A DNA stretch of 64,000 nucleotides from Corynebacterium propinquum DSM 44285 (GTDB lineage: Bacteria > Actinomycetota > Actinomycetes > Mycobacteriales > Mycobacteriaceae). Below are positions 25,192-33,964 of this stretch, in pieces (position 1 is the stretch's first letter; each line of letters starts with the position of its first letter). Where the stretch lies: assembly GCF_000375525.1 (NCBI RefSeq), contig NZ_AQXC01000004.1, positions 62,001 to 126,000 on the forward strand, written 5' to 3'. A program made the position numbers and the translations under genes. Under the pieces are notes generated by a model. The model searched no databases. It was given only the letters and a program-made list of their open reading frames with translations, and was not told the DNA's origin.

Positions 25192-26358
25192 ATGGCTGGT
25201 CGTTATCCACAAGGTGATTTCTTCGATTTCGAGAGCGAGCTTCCACAGGAAGAAAAACAAATTCTCTACAAGGTCCGGGAATGGGCACGCGAGTCGGTAC
25301 TTCCGATCGCAGTTGACTACTGGAACCGCGAAGAATTCCCGCACGAGCTGATTCCAGAAATCCAAGATCTCAATATCATCAGTCTCGTCCGCGGCCAAGG
25401 ACGTTCGCGTTTGCTCGCTGGTTTGGTTGCAGCCGAGATTCACCGCGCTGATGGATCTGTGGGAACCTTCTTCAGCGGCCAAGACGGTTTGTTTACCGGA
25501 AGCATTGAACTGCTTGGCTCTAAGGAACAGAAAGAGCGCTGGCTCGATGACCTATACGCAGTCCGGAAAACCGGAGTGCTTGCCATTACAGAGCCAGAAG
25601 CTGGATCCGATGTAGCACAAGGCATGCGGACAACTGCTAAGAAAGTTGACGGCGGTTGGGTGCTGAACGGTGCGAAACGGTGGATCGGAAATGCCACCTT
25701 CTCTGACTACGTGGCTGTATATGCACGCGATCCAGAAGATGAGCAAGTCAAGGGATTCATCGTCGATACCTCATCCGAAGGTTACAGCGCCACGCTGATG
25801 AAGAATCGCATTGCCATCCGTGCGGTACAAAACGCGGATATTGTTCTCGACAACGTATTCGTTCCCGACGACTGCAAGCTGGAACACGCGAACTCCTTCA
25901 AAGACCTGAACAAAGTATTTAAGAGCGCGCGTTCGACTGTGGGCTGGCAGGCGGTCGGCACCCAGATGGGCGCCTTGGATGTGGCGCTGGATTACGTCGA
26001 CAAGCGCAAACAGTTTGGCAAAAAGATTTCGTCTTTCCAGCTTAACCAGAACAAATTAGCCACGATTCAGGGAAACCTTGTAGCCAGCGAATCCATGATG
26101 GCGCAGTTGGCACGTATGGAAGATCGCGGATCTGCACGGAACGAACAATCTGCGCTGGCGAAAGCCTTCACCTCAAAGCTGATGCGGGAAAGCGTTGCGC
26201 TGGGGCGCGAGTTGCTCGGTGGAAACGGCTTAATGACGGAATACCGGATGGCCAAAATCTTTAACGATGCAGAAGCGATTTACTCGTACGAAGGAAGCTA
26301 CGACATCAACCAGCTGGTCACCGGTCGCGCCATCACTGGTGAATCTGCCTTCGTGTAA
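25192..26358 (+). CDS. Acyl-CoA dehydrogenase, glutaryl-CoA dehydrogenase-like
   Basis: A 388-residue flavoenzyme; ATG 25192 follows GGAG. It oxidises an acyl-CoA with FAD and passes electrons to ETF. Signature blocks are LAITEPEAGSDVAQGMRTTA (flavin/substrate loop), GWVLNGAKRWIGNA, RKQFGKKISSFQLNQNKLA and ELLGGNGLMTEYRMAKIFNDAEAIY. The catalytic glutamate sits in YEGSYDINQ (Glu367), the place and context it has in glutaryl-CoA dehydrogenases. The next gene is a CoA-transferase, which supports an acid activated to its CoA ester and then oxidised. The exact substrate is not proven. Confidence 0.85.
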   Translation: MAGRYPQGDFFDFESELPQEEKQILYKVREWARESVLPIAVDYWNREEFPHELIPEIQDLNIISLVRGQGRSRLLAGLVAAEIHRADGSVGTFFSGQDGLFTGSIELLGSKEQKERWLDDLYAVRKTGVLAITEPEAGSDVAQGMRTTAKKVDGGWVLNGAKRWIGNATFSDYVAVYARDPEDEQVKGFIVDTSSEGYSATLMKNRIAIRAVQNADIVLDNVFVPDDCKLEHANSFKDLNKVFKSARSTVGWQAVGTQMGALDVALDYVDKRKQFGKKISSFQLNQNKLATIQGNLVASESMMAQLARMEDRGSARNEQSALAKAFTSKLMRESVALGRELLGGNGLMTEYRMAKIFNDAEAIYSYEGSYDINQLVTGRAITGESAFV

Positions 26359-26396
26359 CCACGTAATTTCGGAACACAAATTTCTAGGAGGCCACC

Positions 26397-27581
26397 ATGG
26401 CTACTGATGCATCAACAACCAAACAACACGATCCAGCCCCACTGGCTGGTGTGCGAGTATTGGACTGCTCACGCGTTCTCGCTGGCCCTTTTTGCGCCAT
26501 GATTCTGGCTGACCTGGGCGCGGAAGTCATCAAGGTTGAATCTCCCTGGGGAGACGATACTCGTCAATTTGGCCCGTATTACGAAGGCGAATCGACGTAC
26601 TACCGTTTGTTTAACCGGTCAAAGAAATCCATCACCCTGGATTTCAAGAGTGAAGATGGCAAACAGACGTTGAGGGAATTAGCGAAGCGTTCTGACGTAG
26701 TCGTCGAAAACTTTCGCCCCGGAGTGCTTTCTAAATTGGGGCTTTCAGCCAAAGAGCTAATGGCCGTGAATCCTGGCCTGATTGTCACGAGCATCAGTGG
26801 TTTTGGCCAGACCGGATCCTTGGCGAAGGAGCCCGCCTATGACCTCGTTGCCCAGGCAATGAGTGGATTGATGTCAATTACTGGTTGGCCGGAAGGTAAA
26901 CCGACGCGAGTAGGCATCAGCTTAGGTGATATTGTTCCTGGCCTCTATGCCGCAATTGGTACGGTGTCTGCACTGTACCAACGCGTAAACACCGGCAAAG
27001 GTCAGCACATCGACCTTGCGATGTACGATTCCCTGATTTCGGTAATGGAATCAGTCGGCATGCGCGCACTGCACGGTGAAACTCCGCCATCACGTATCGG
27101 TAATGATCACGGTCTTTCGGCACCATTCAGCACATATGCGACAAAAGATGGCGATATCGTCATCGCCATTACAACGAACCGTTTATTTGATCGTCTCTGC
27201 GACGCATTAGGCCTGCAGCATCTTGCCGAAGATCAACGCTTTGCAACTGCCGAAAATCGCTCCGATTACAGAGATGATCTCCGCGAGGAACTCGAGAAAC
27301 GGTTGGCGGAACTGACCATGGGAGAAGCGATCGCGCTTTTCGAGGAATATGGTGTCCCGACAGCTCGTGTCTATGAACTCGATGACGCGCTGAAGAGCCC
27401 ATTCGCACAAGAACGGGGTGTAGTAGCTGAAGAATCGGACGGGTTCGCGACATTAGCGTCACCGCTAAAACTCTCTGGCATGACCGGGCCAGTCCCAGCC
27501 TCGGGATTGGGGCAGTTTAACGATGATATCGAGAGTTGGTTGTCCGAACCGGTCAAAAACGAAGGACACGCCAATGACTAA
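26397..27581 (+). CDS. CaiB/BaiF (class III) CoA-transferase
   Basis: A 394-residue enzyme; ATG 26397 follows a strong AGGAGG. Family blocks are VLDCSRVLAGPFCAMILADLGAEVIKVE, DVVVENFRPGVLSKLGL, SGFGQTG and KGQHIDLAMYDSLISVMES. The Asp in MYDS (211) is at the position of the family nucleophile. It would move CoA from a donor such as succinyl-CoA to a free acid. Downstream of a glutaryl-CoA dehydrogenase-like gene it resembles succinyl-CoA:glutarate CoA-transferase; that is inference. It overlaps the next gene by eight bases (ATGACTAA). Confidence 0.87.
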   Translation: MATDASTTKQHDPAPLAGVRVLDCSRVLAGPFCAMILADLGAEVIKVESPWGDDTRQFGPYYEGESTYYRLFNRSKKSITLDFKSEDGKQTLRELAKRSDVVVENFRPGVLSKLGLSAKELMAVNPGLIVTSISGFGQTGSLAKEPAYDLVAQAMSGLMSITGWPEGKPTRVGISLGDIVPGLYAAIGTVSALYQRVNTGKGQHIDLAMYDSLISVMESVGMRALHGETPPSRIGNDHGLSAPFSTYATKDGDIVIAITTNRLFDRLCDALGLQHLAEDQRFATAENRSDYRDDLREELEKRLAELTMGEAIALFEEYGVPTARVYELDDALKSPFAQERGVVAEESDGFATLASPLKLSGMTGPVPASGLGQFNDDIESWLSEPVKNEGHAND

Positions 27582-28926
27582 GCCACACGACGTTGCCGCA
27601 AGCGCTGGCCCAGGTGTTCAGCAGGAATCTGACCCGCAGCCGAAGGCTGTCTGGCGCTTCTTTGTCTATAGCGGAATAGGTATTTTTGCTTTCTTCGTGC
27701 CTTTCCAAATAGGTGAGAAGAGCACCATCCTTCTCGACCACATCGTGGGCTGGATCCAGGACGGCCTTGGCCCGGGTGCCCGGTATGTAGTTCTAGCACT
27801 TATTACCGCCGGTGCCGTCTTCCAGATTGTCACAGGGCGATGGAAAATGGGACTAGCACGAGCGATTTTTGCTGCCCTAAGCGTGCTAGCTGTCATCTTG
27901 TGCGCGATGCTTACTTTTGGCTTTGGCCCAGAGTTTTTGTTTGAGGATCGGCTTGGGCCATTCATCCTCGACAAACTCGTCGTCCCCGTGGGATTGCTTA
28001 TCCCAGTCGGCGCAATTTTCCTCGGCCTACTGGTCGGGTTTGGGCTTATGGAATTTATTGGCGTCTTGCTACAAAAATTCATGCGTCCGGTATTCCATAC
28101 ACCAGGTAAGAGTGCCGTTGATGCAGTCGCATCGTTTCTAGGTTCGTATTCACTTGGACTGCTCATCACTAACAGGATGTACAAGGCAGGTGCCTATACA
28201 GCAAAAGAAGCATCGATCGTGGCTGCAGGGTTTTCAACCGCGTCTGCAACGTTCATGGTCGTCGTCGCCCGGACGCTCGATCTCATGCATATTTGGGGTG
28301 TCTATTTTGCAGTAACGCTTGTGGTGTGTTTCGCAGTTACCGCGATTGTTGTCCGACTTCCACCGCTATCTACGATTCCAAATGAATACTATTCCGGCGC
28401 CGAACCAGAGCCGGAAGTCCAAGTACGCGGAAAGCTGCTTCCGGAGGCCTGGCGCCAAGGAAAATACTTCTTGAAGTACGCAGATTCGCTACCTAAGACG
28501 CTGTGGCGAAACTTTGCTGATGGCGTCGTCATGACAATTCAGGTCTTGCCGGGGATTATGGCAGTTGGCGTCATCGGGCTTACCCTAGCTTTCTATACCC
28601 CGACGTTTGCGATTCTTGGAGCAATTTTCTATCCACTCATGTGGGTGCTTCGCCTCCCAGATCCATGGTTCGCATCTGAAGCAGTGGCGATTGGCCTTGC
28701 CGAGCTGTTCTTGCCTGCCACCCTTGTTGCTGGTGACGGCTCTGATATTTTGCGATTTACAGTCGCTGTGACATCGATTAGCCAGGTATTTTTCTTCTCG
28801 TCCATGATCCCGGCAGTCCTAGCAACGGATATTCCATTGGCTATTTGGAAGATGGTGGTTATCTGGTTCTACAGGGTTGTATTCACCGTGTTACTGACTG
28901 TGCCTATCGCGCACTTAATTTTTTAA
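27574..28926 (+). CDS. YjiH-type membrane permease (nucleoside-recognition/Gate domain)
   Basis: A 450-residue membrane protein with about 10-11 segments. ATG 27574 overlaps the CoA-transferase stop, so it is translationally coupled. Blocks such as FAFFVPFQIGEKSTILLDHIVGWIQ at the start and the two Gate-like halves (SYSLGLLITNRMYKAGAYTAKEASIVAAGFSTASATFM; SDILRFTVAVTSISQVFFFSSMIPAVLATDIP) fit YjiH proteins. The operon suggests it imports the acid used by the two enzymes before it. A terminator follows. Confidence 0.8.
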   Translation: MTKPHDVAASAGPGVQQESDPQPKAVWRFFVYSGIGIFAFFVPFQIGEKSTILLDHIVGWIQDGLGPGARYVVLALITAGAVFQIVTGRWKMGLARAIFAALSVLAVILCAMLTFGFGPEFLFEDRLGPFILDKLVVPVGLLIPVGAIFLGLLVGFGLMEFIGVLLQKFMRPVFHTPGKSAVDAVASFLGSYSLGLLITNRMYKAGAYTAKEASIVAAGFSTASATFMVVVARTLDLMHIWGVYFAVTLVVCFAVTAIVVRLPPLSTIPNEYYSGAEPEPEVQVRGKLLPEAWRQGKYFLKYADSLPKTLWRNFADGVVMTIQVLPGIMAVGVIGLTLAFYTPTFAILGAIFYPLMWVLRLPDPWFASEAVAIGLAELFLPATLVAGDGSDILRFTVAVTSISQVFFFSSMIPAVLATDIPLAIWKMVVIWFYRVVFTVLLTVPIAHLIF

Positions 28927-28977
28927 GGAGCGATCTTTGGGTTCCGGGGCGGGGCTAAGCGTGAATCAAAGCAGAGC

Positions 28978-29014
28978 GGAATGACCGAATCGAAGAGACT
29001 TGGTCATTCCTTTT
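28978..29014 (+). terminator. Terminator of the acyl-CoA dehydrogenase operon
   Basis: GGAATGACC (28978-28986) / GGTCATTCC (29002-29010), 15-base loop, then TTTT. It follows the permease stop by about 50 bases and also faces the convergent gene at 29044. Confidence 0.8.
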
Positions 29015-29043
29015 GGCTTTCGGTAGACAGCAGGACTGCTAGG

Positions 29044-29487
29044 CTATGCAGAGCCAATGAGGTTCTGAAATTCTTGTCGCTTTTCTGTATTGAGTGTGGC
29101 AAATTTCCATTGCTTATCAGGGGCAACAGCCTCGACAATCTGGGCCATCGTGGCATGCTCCTGGAACCCATGTTTATTCAGCGACCAGAAACCGGGCGCA
29201 TCCTGCTCAGATAAGATGAGAACTCGTAATTCGAAAGTATCGTTTTGCTTGTTGTCGTTCCAAACAGGGATAACAACTTTGTGCTCACCTGCATCGAAAT
29301 AGCGCTGAGCAGCGTGCTGAATATTTACAGCAAGGGTCTTATCTAAAGCTGGGATGATGACAGGCATGTCGCTAGCTCCGATTTCGGTCAAAAAACGATT
29401 CCGCTCATCGTTTTGTCGGAGGGCAGACCGGAAAATCTCCGCTACAGCTATGCGTTTGCGGTAAATCTGCTTTTTTAGCTCGTTCAT
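29044..29487 (-). CDS. Hypothetical cytoplasmic protein
   Basis: A 147-residue protein with GAGAAAGG before ATG 29487. It is charged, with a helical N-terminus (ELKKQIYRKRIAVAEIFRSALRQ), a hydrophobic centre (ASDMPVIIPALDKTLAVNI) and a beta-rich middle (HKVVIPVWNDNKQNDTFELRVLIL). No signal peptide, membrane segment or known motif. It looks real by codon use and ribosome site, but I cannot assign it. Confidence 0.6.
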   Translation of the reverse strand: MNELKKQIYRKRIAVAEIFRSALRQNDERNRFLTEIGASDMPVIIPALDKTLAVNIQHAAQRYFDAGEHKVVIPVWNDNKQNDTFELRVLILSEQDAPGFWSLNKHGFQEHATMAQIVEAVAPDKQWKFATLNTEKRQEFQNLIGSA

Positions 29488-29726
29488 TGCTTGCCTTTCT
29501 CCCAGCGGTCGAAAGCTTCGTGATCAGGCGTTATGCTCATGTCTGCTAAGCGGTAATTCTTCTTATTTGAATTCAGTGCCACACAGAGGAATTGTAGTAA
29601 ATGAATTGCAAAGCACTAATAGATTGTCGAATATTAGTGCTAAAAATCAAGGTTGGGTTTAGTGTGCTGTATCTTAGGAAGATACACATTTCCTTTTGTT
29701 GTTTAGCTCAAAATCCGAGGAAACCA

Positions 29727-30005
29727 ATGGCGTTATCCCTGCGAAAAATTTCCTGTGCCTTATCCGCATGCGTCGTGGGGATTCAGTTTATCTCGCCATT
29801 GTTTCCGGATGGTTCCACCACTGCACTAGGTTGGACCCTCGGGTTGGCCGTTATTCCCTTGATTTTAGGGATTGTTGCTCGTTCACCACGTGCTGTTGTC
29901 GTGGCTATTGCTGCCGGGTTTTCTCCGGTGCTGTTGCTGTGGGCAGCGTATATGGTGAGCTTCCTTTTGTATATCATCAGTTTTGGCAACATTGTCTGGG
30001 TTTAA
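29727..30005 (+). CDS. Small membrane protein
   Basis: A 92-residue protein. ATG 29727 follows GAGGAAACC and is preferred to the long, Cys/Arg-rich extension upstream. There are about three hydrophobic segments (around 10-25, 33-50, 55-85), ending SFGNIVWV. No family recognised. Confidence 0.6.
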   Translation: MALSLRKISCALSACVVGIQFISPLFPDGSTTALGWTLGLAVIPLILGIVARSPRAVVVAIAAGFSPVLLLWAAYMVSFLLYIISFGNIVWV

Positions 30006-30046
30006 TGGTTGAGAACACATTTTGGCGGCGTTTTTCCTGTGGCATA

Positions 30047-30098
30047 ACAGCGTGAATACAAGTATTTTGTTCGGCGTGGTGCAGCCAGTTAAATTTTC
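30047..30098 (+). repeat. Imperfect ~50-bp direct repeat, copy A
   Basis: It begins ACAGCGTGAATACAAGTATT and ends CAGTTAAATT. Copy B (31028-31079) lies immediately before the DUF3100 gene. Copy A lies just before a hairpin (CCCCA TCAC TGGGG, 30104-30117) with a short T-run, the likely terminator of the small membrane protein gene. Confidence 0.6.
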
Positions 30099-31027
30099 TT
30101 AGACCCCATCACTGGGGCTTTCGGAACACTCTGTGACTGCCAACGCGCCCCGGTTCCAACTCTAGGTCCATGGATCTGACGATTTAGTTCCAAATTCCAG
30201 AGGTGACCGCGGGGAATGGGGGTACTCCAAAATTGAAAACGAAAGACCCCATTTATGCCGAGCTCATGAACTGCTCTCCTTTAGTCGGTGTCAGATTTCT
30301 CAGTCCAATTAAAGGGGAGCAGTTCAATCGTTGCACTATGTAAGTCGGAGTAAATCGCCGGGGTTATTGATATTTCGGGTTACTAGTAGCTATATAAGTG
30401 CATTCGCGAATTTTTCAATGCCTGCAGTACACTAAGAACCAACAGAAACCCCTTCCAAGCTTCTCATTAAGAACAGCTAAAATGAGAGGGGGCTGTGTTA
30501 TGTGGCCTAAACGGCAAAATGTGTTGTTTTTCGGCGTGTCGAGTTAAACCCAGGATGTGTTGGTGGGGGCCGGGATTTAGCGAAGCCAATGTGATGCTAA
30601 CCATTTCCTTGGCGGGTTTGTTCATGTAACAATGGGTGCATCGAGAGCTTCGTTCTGAACGCGATTTAAGCCCGTGATCAATCCTGAAAGCCCAGAATGA
30701 GAGAGGATGTCAGATGAGGACTCCACATCTGCACAATCAGAATGGCCGGGTGATCGCTCGGTTGAGCGACGGCAGGATCGTTCGAGAAGCTCAGATTCAC
30801 GATCCAGCCGAGAGCTTAGAAAAAGGTTGGGAAGCGACCGGGAAATATCTTCGCGAGGCGATCGACAGCTACAAGACCATGACGATGAATTAACCAATCC
30901 CGATACCGTAGAAATTGATCGCGCATAACGCGATTGCGGATTCCATCCGCCGTAAGGCTGCGCCATTAAAACGCGGGCAGTGGATATTTGCTGCACTTAC
31001 CTTTGTTTGCAGTTAATGCTGCCACTC
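30099..31027. other. Block between the two direct repeats, with inverted repeat and one small gene
   Basis: Mostly non-coding. It contains the hairpin near 30104-30117, and a 16-bp inverted repeat GAACTGCTCTCCTTTA (30268-30283) / TAAAGGGGAGCAGTTC (30310-30325) with one G-T pair and a 26-base loop, which looks like an insertion-sequence end or a small non-autonomous element. A 59-codon gene lies at 30714. The AT-rich part 30330-30480 has no frame I can support. Confidence 0.45.
30714..30893 (+). CDS. 59-residue hypothetical protein
   Basis: ATG 30714 after AGAGAGGA, TAA at 30891-30893. The protein begins MRTPHLHNQNGRVIARLSDG and continues through RIVREAQIHDPAESLEKGWE to a helical end (TGKYLREAIDSYKTMTMN). 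Composition and ribosome site are those of a real small gene, and the opposite-strand frame over it is its shadow. It may be a fragment of a longer protein. No family recognised. Confidence 0.5.
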   Translation: MRTPHLHNQNGRVIARLSDGRIVREAQIHDPAESLEKGWEATGKYLREAIDSYKTMTMN

Positions 31028-31079
31028 CACAGCGTGAATACAGCATTTTGTGCGGTGTCGTTCATCTAGTTAAATTCCT
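31028..31079 (+). repeat. Imperfect ~50-bp direct repeat, copy B (leader of DUF3100 gene)
   Basis: ACAGCGTGAATACA, then GCATTTTGTGCGG, and a final TAGTTAAATT ending four bases before the ATG at 31083. It matches copy A at about 40 of 50 positions. As it is the immediate leader of a gene, the repeat probably includes promoter or operator sequence. Confidence 0.6.
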
Positions 31080-31082
31080 TCT

Positions 31083-32390
31083 ATGGCTGAAACTATCGCA
31101 CGCCTGATGCATTGGCGCCTGCACCTGGTCGTGTTGGTGCTCGCATGCCTGGCAGAGGTCATCGGCATCATCCAGATCGACATCGGCATCGGCACGGTAG
31201 TTCTGTTGCCGCTGCTGTACGCATTTTTCTTCTCGCTGTTGTTCAACCCGAATATTGTTTCTGGTCTGGGGAATGTCGTCGGCAAGCAGGGCGCAGGTAT
31301 TGCGCCGCGGTGGATTCTCATCTGCATGATGCCGTTCATGGCGAAATTCGCCATCGGCATTGGCCCGCAAATCGGCGACATCATCGCAGCCGGGCCCGCG
31401 TTGATCCTGCAAGAACTCGGCAACGTTGCCACACTGCTGATCGCCATGCCCGTGGCCGTGCTGCTGTTCAACATGGGGCGCGAAACCATCGGTGCGACGC
31501 ACTCCATCGCACGAGAGCCAAATATCGCGCTGGTTGCGGATAGATACGGGCTGAAATCCTCCGAAGGCATCGGCGTGATGGGCGTCTACGTCATGGGCAC
31601 CGTCTTCGGTGGTGTGTACTTCTCGCTAGTGGCCGGGCTATTTGCCTCATGGGAAGTATTCGATATTCGCTCGTTGGCGATGGCCTGTGGCGTGGGCTCC
31701 GGCAGCATGATGGGCGCGTGCTCCACGGCCTTGGCAGAAACCGTGCCGGATGCCGCCAACGAGATCAGCGCATTCGCGGCCACCAGCAACCTGCTTACCT
31801 ACGGCACCGGATTGTTCGTCTCCGCGTTCATCGCGCTACCGCTAGCAGAACGCCTGTTTACGGTGCTGGCGAAAGTACGACGGCAGAAGGTGTCGGCAAG
31901 CAACTTCAGCGCATACACCGACGAAGAATGGGAATCCGGCCAAGAAGGCGATATCGAGCTGCCGATCCGCACAGTGCTGGCTGCGCTGGTGTGGGTTTGC
32001 GTGCTGGCGCTGGTCGTTAACTGGGTAAATTCCGGGGTAAACCCGCTGGCTGCCGCACCGGGCATGGTGATCCTCTACGCCTGCTGCATTGGCGGGCTAC
32101 TGATTACGAAGTACGTGCGCATCGGCGTGCCCAACGTGGCGTGGATTTCCGTGGTGGCGATCCTGGCAGCGCTGCCGTTTTTGCCATGGTCGGAAGCATT
32201 CATTGCCGCGACGGATCAGCTGAATATGCTGGCTCTGCTCACCCCGGCGTTAACGTATTCCGGGTTGGCGATCTCGCGCACGGAAGTCTCGATCTTTAAA
32301 AAATCCGGCGTGCAGATTGCCGTGATCGCACTGCTGGTGTTCACCGGCACCTTCGTGGGCTCCGCCGCGATTGCGAATCTGCTGTTGTAG
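31083..32390 (+). CDS. DUF3100 family membrane protein
   Basis: A 435-residue membrane protein with about 11 segments. Family-like blocks are GKQGAGIAPRWILICMMPFMAKFAIGIGPQIGDII, NMGRETIGATHSIAREPNIALVADRYG, and MACGVGSGSMMGACSTALAETVPDAANEISAFAATSNLLTYGTG. It is probably a transporter. It is followed after 76 bases by an M20 hydrolase on the same strand, a pairing that suggests uptake of an amide or peptide-like compound that the hydrolase then splits. Two copies of the dispersed 10-mer lie inside (31278, 31892), one reading VGKQ, the other SAS. Confidence 0.78.
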   Translation: MAETIARLMHWRLHLVVLVLACLAEVIGIIQIDIGIGTVVLLPLLYAFFFSLLFNPNIVSGLGNVVGKQGAGIAPRWILICMMPFMAKFAIGIGPQIGDIIAAGPALILQELGNVATLLIAMPVAVLLFNMGRETIGATHSIAREPNIALVADRYGLKSSEGIGVMGVYVMGTVFGGVYFSLVAGLFASWEVFDIRSLAMACGVGSGSMMGACSTALAETVPDAANEISAFAATSNLLTYGTGLFVSAFIALPLAERLFTVLAKVRRQKVSASNFSAYTDEEWESGQEGDIELPIRTVLAALVWVCVLALVVNWVNSGVNPLAAAPGMVILYACCIGGLLITKYVRIGVPNVAWISVVAILAALPFLPWSEAFIAATDQLNMLALLTPALTYSGLAISRTEVSIFKKSGVQIAVIALLVFTGTFVGSAAIANLLL

Positions 32391-32466
32391 CGGGACTGTC
32401 GTGGCGGGCCGTTGCGACTGGCTTGTAAAAAGGACTGGATAGCTGAAGCTGGAAGGAGCAAAGTTC

Positions 32467-33690
32467 ATGGATGCTGGTAGCGCGGTTGCTACGATCATGG
32501 GCGACTACGCCTCGGTGGAGCAGTGGCAAACCGAGATTTACCTGGACCTGCACCGCAACCCCGAGCTGAGCATGCAGGAGGTACGCACGCGCGGCGTGAT
32601 CGCTCGTGAGCTGGAGGCGCTGGGGTATCGCGTCGACGAGATCGGTGGCGGGCTCGTCGGCACGCTGGATAATGGGCCCGGGGCGACGGTCATGTTGCGC
32701 GCGGATTTTGATGCGCTGCCGGTGCGAGAAGAAACTGGGCTGGACTATGCTTCGACGGCGACGGCGGTGAACCCAGAAGGCAAAACCGTTTCCGTTATGC
32801 ACGCCTGCGGGCACGATTGCCACGTGGCATCGTTGCTGGCGATGGGGGCGTTGATGATGCGCCACCGTGAGCAGTGGTCCGGCCGGTTGCAACTGCTGTT
32901 TCAGCCGGGCGAAGAAACTGGCGAGGGCTCGAAGTCGATGGTTGCCGACGGGCTAGTGGAACGCGTCGACAAGCCAGATGTGGTGCTGGGCCAGCACGTT
33001 TTCTGTGGCCCAGTGCCAGCCGGGCACGTGGGCGTGGTGCCAGGGCCGTTCATGTCGACGGCGGTGAACGTGGACATCACGCTGCACGGGCGCGGCTCGC
33101 ACGGTTCAATGCCACACCTGGGCGTCGACCCGATTGTGCTGGCCGCCAACGTGGTGCAGCGGCTGCAGACGATCGTCGCGCGTGAGCTAAGCCCACACGA
33201 ATTCGGGGTGGTCACCGTCGGTGTCGTGGAGGCCGGCACGCGCCCGAACGTCATCCCGGAAACCGCGCGGCTGAAGCTGAACGTGCGCGCCTACGACGAA
33301 GCAGTGCGCGCACGGATCCTCGCGGCGATCGAGCGGATCACTCGCGGGGAAGCCGCAGCTGCCGGCGCGCCGCGGGAGCCGGAGTTCCGCTATTACGAGT
33401 CCTTCCCGGTCACAGACAACGACGACGTGGTGGCCAGCCGGTTAACCGCAAGCTTCGGACGTGACCTGGGCGAGAAGAACGTGCACCGCATCGAACCACT
33501 GACGGCCTCGGAAGATTTCTCCGTGCTTGCCGACGCCTTCGGCGCACCTTATTGCTTCTGGCTACTAGGCGGCGCGCCGGAAGGAGTGAGCATCCCGAAC
33601 CACAGCCCGAAATTCGCGCCGGTTCTGCAACCGACTCTAGAAATCGGAACCAGGGCGTTGGTCTCGGCAGCGTGTGAGTATTTGCGCTGA
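32467..33690 (+). CDS. M20 family amidohydrolase
   Basis: A 407-residue metal-dependent amidohydrolase with AAGGAG before ATG 32467. Motifs are LHRNPELSMQE, RADFDALPV.EETGL, HACGHDCHVASLL (metal ligands), FQPGEETGEGSKSMVADG (catalytic Glu) and GRGSHGSMPHLGVDP (dimerisation-domain His). It most resembles N-acyl-amino-acid, hippurate or IAA-amino-acid hydrolases; the exact substrate is unknown. No signal peptide, so it acts in the cytoplasm on what the upstream DUF3100 protein may import. A dispersed 10-mer lies at 33525. Confidence 0.88.
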   Translation: MDAGSAVATIMGDYASVEQWQTEIYLDLHRNPELSMQEVRTRGVIARELEALGYRVDEIGGGLVGTLDNGPGATVMLRADFDALPVREETGLDYASTATAVNPEGKTVSVMHACGHDCHVASLLAMGALMMRHREQWSGRLQLLFQPGEETGEGSKSMVADGLVERVDKPDVVLGQHVFCGPVPAGHVGVVPGPFMSTAVNVDITLHGRGSHGSMPHLGVDPIVLAANVVQRLQTIVARELSPHEFGVVTVGVVEAGTRPNVIPETARLKLNVRAYDEAVRARILAAIERITRGEAAAAGAPREPEFRYYESFPVTDNDDVVASRLTASFGRDLGEKNVHRIEPLTASEDFSVLADAFGAPYCFWLLGGAPEGVSIPNHSPKFAPVLQPTLEIGTRALVSAACEYLR

Positions 33691-33722
33691 TCAGACGATT
33701 GATTGGATTATTCGATTAAAAG

Positions 33723-33774
33723 TAATGTCGATTTTCAGGCGAAAAATCGACATTAAACATGTCTAATGTCGATT
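33723..33774. promoter_or_regulatory. Triple TAATGTCGATT repeat, two copies inverted
   Basis: TAATGTCGATTTT (33723-33735) and AAAATCGACATTA (33743-33755) form a perfect 13-bp inverted repeat with a 7-base loop. A third direct copy TAATGTCGATT lies at 33764-33774. The spacing suggests binding of a dimeric regulator, or a terminator for the M20 gene on one strand. The region to 33964 has no gene. Confidence 0.5.
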
Positions 33775-33793
33775 GCGTAAACATATCGGGGGG

Positions 33794-33860
33794 GCACGCT
33801 CGTCGCCGGGGAGCCGCCTGCTGAGCAGTTGCTGCCCACCCCCGGGGTGAGCACGTGTAA
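33794..33860 (+). repeat. Left ~67-bp direct repeat flanking the HtaA-type gene
   Basis: It runs from GCACGCTCGTCGCCGGGGAG to GAGCACGTGT and closely matches 36355-36419, differing mainly by a 2-base gap and a few substitutions. It lies between the M20 gene and the DtxR-like promoter. Confidence 0.75.
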
Positions 33861-33880
33861 ACCGAAGCGCGTAGCGCTTG

Positions 33881-33914
33881 TTGGACAATGTTTGTTTAGG
33901 GTAAGCTAATCTGG
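33881..33914 (+). promoter_or_regulatory. Promoter with DtxR-like iron box
   Basis: TTGGAC (33881-33886) could be a -35 box. TTAGGGTAAGCTAATCTGG (33896-33914) matches the 19-bp DtxR consensus TTAGGTTAGCCTAACCTAA at 13 positions and would cover the -10. This predicts repression when iron is plentiful, which fits a haem-binding product. Confidence 0.55.
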
Positions 33915-33964
33915 TGTAAAAATCTCATAACCTCCGCAAAATATGGATTGCGGCCACAATAAGC

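Noticed and set aside
30622..30996. 124-codon minus-strand frame
   Set aside because: It is Ser/Arg-rich and antisense to the 59-codon gene at 30714, which has a ribosome site. It is a shadow.
33723..33755. Chromosome-dimer resolution (dif) site
   Set aside because: The arms are 13 bp with a 7-base loop and a third copy follows, and I could not match it to a known dif consensus. An operator or terminator fits better.
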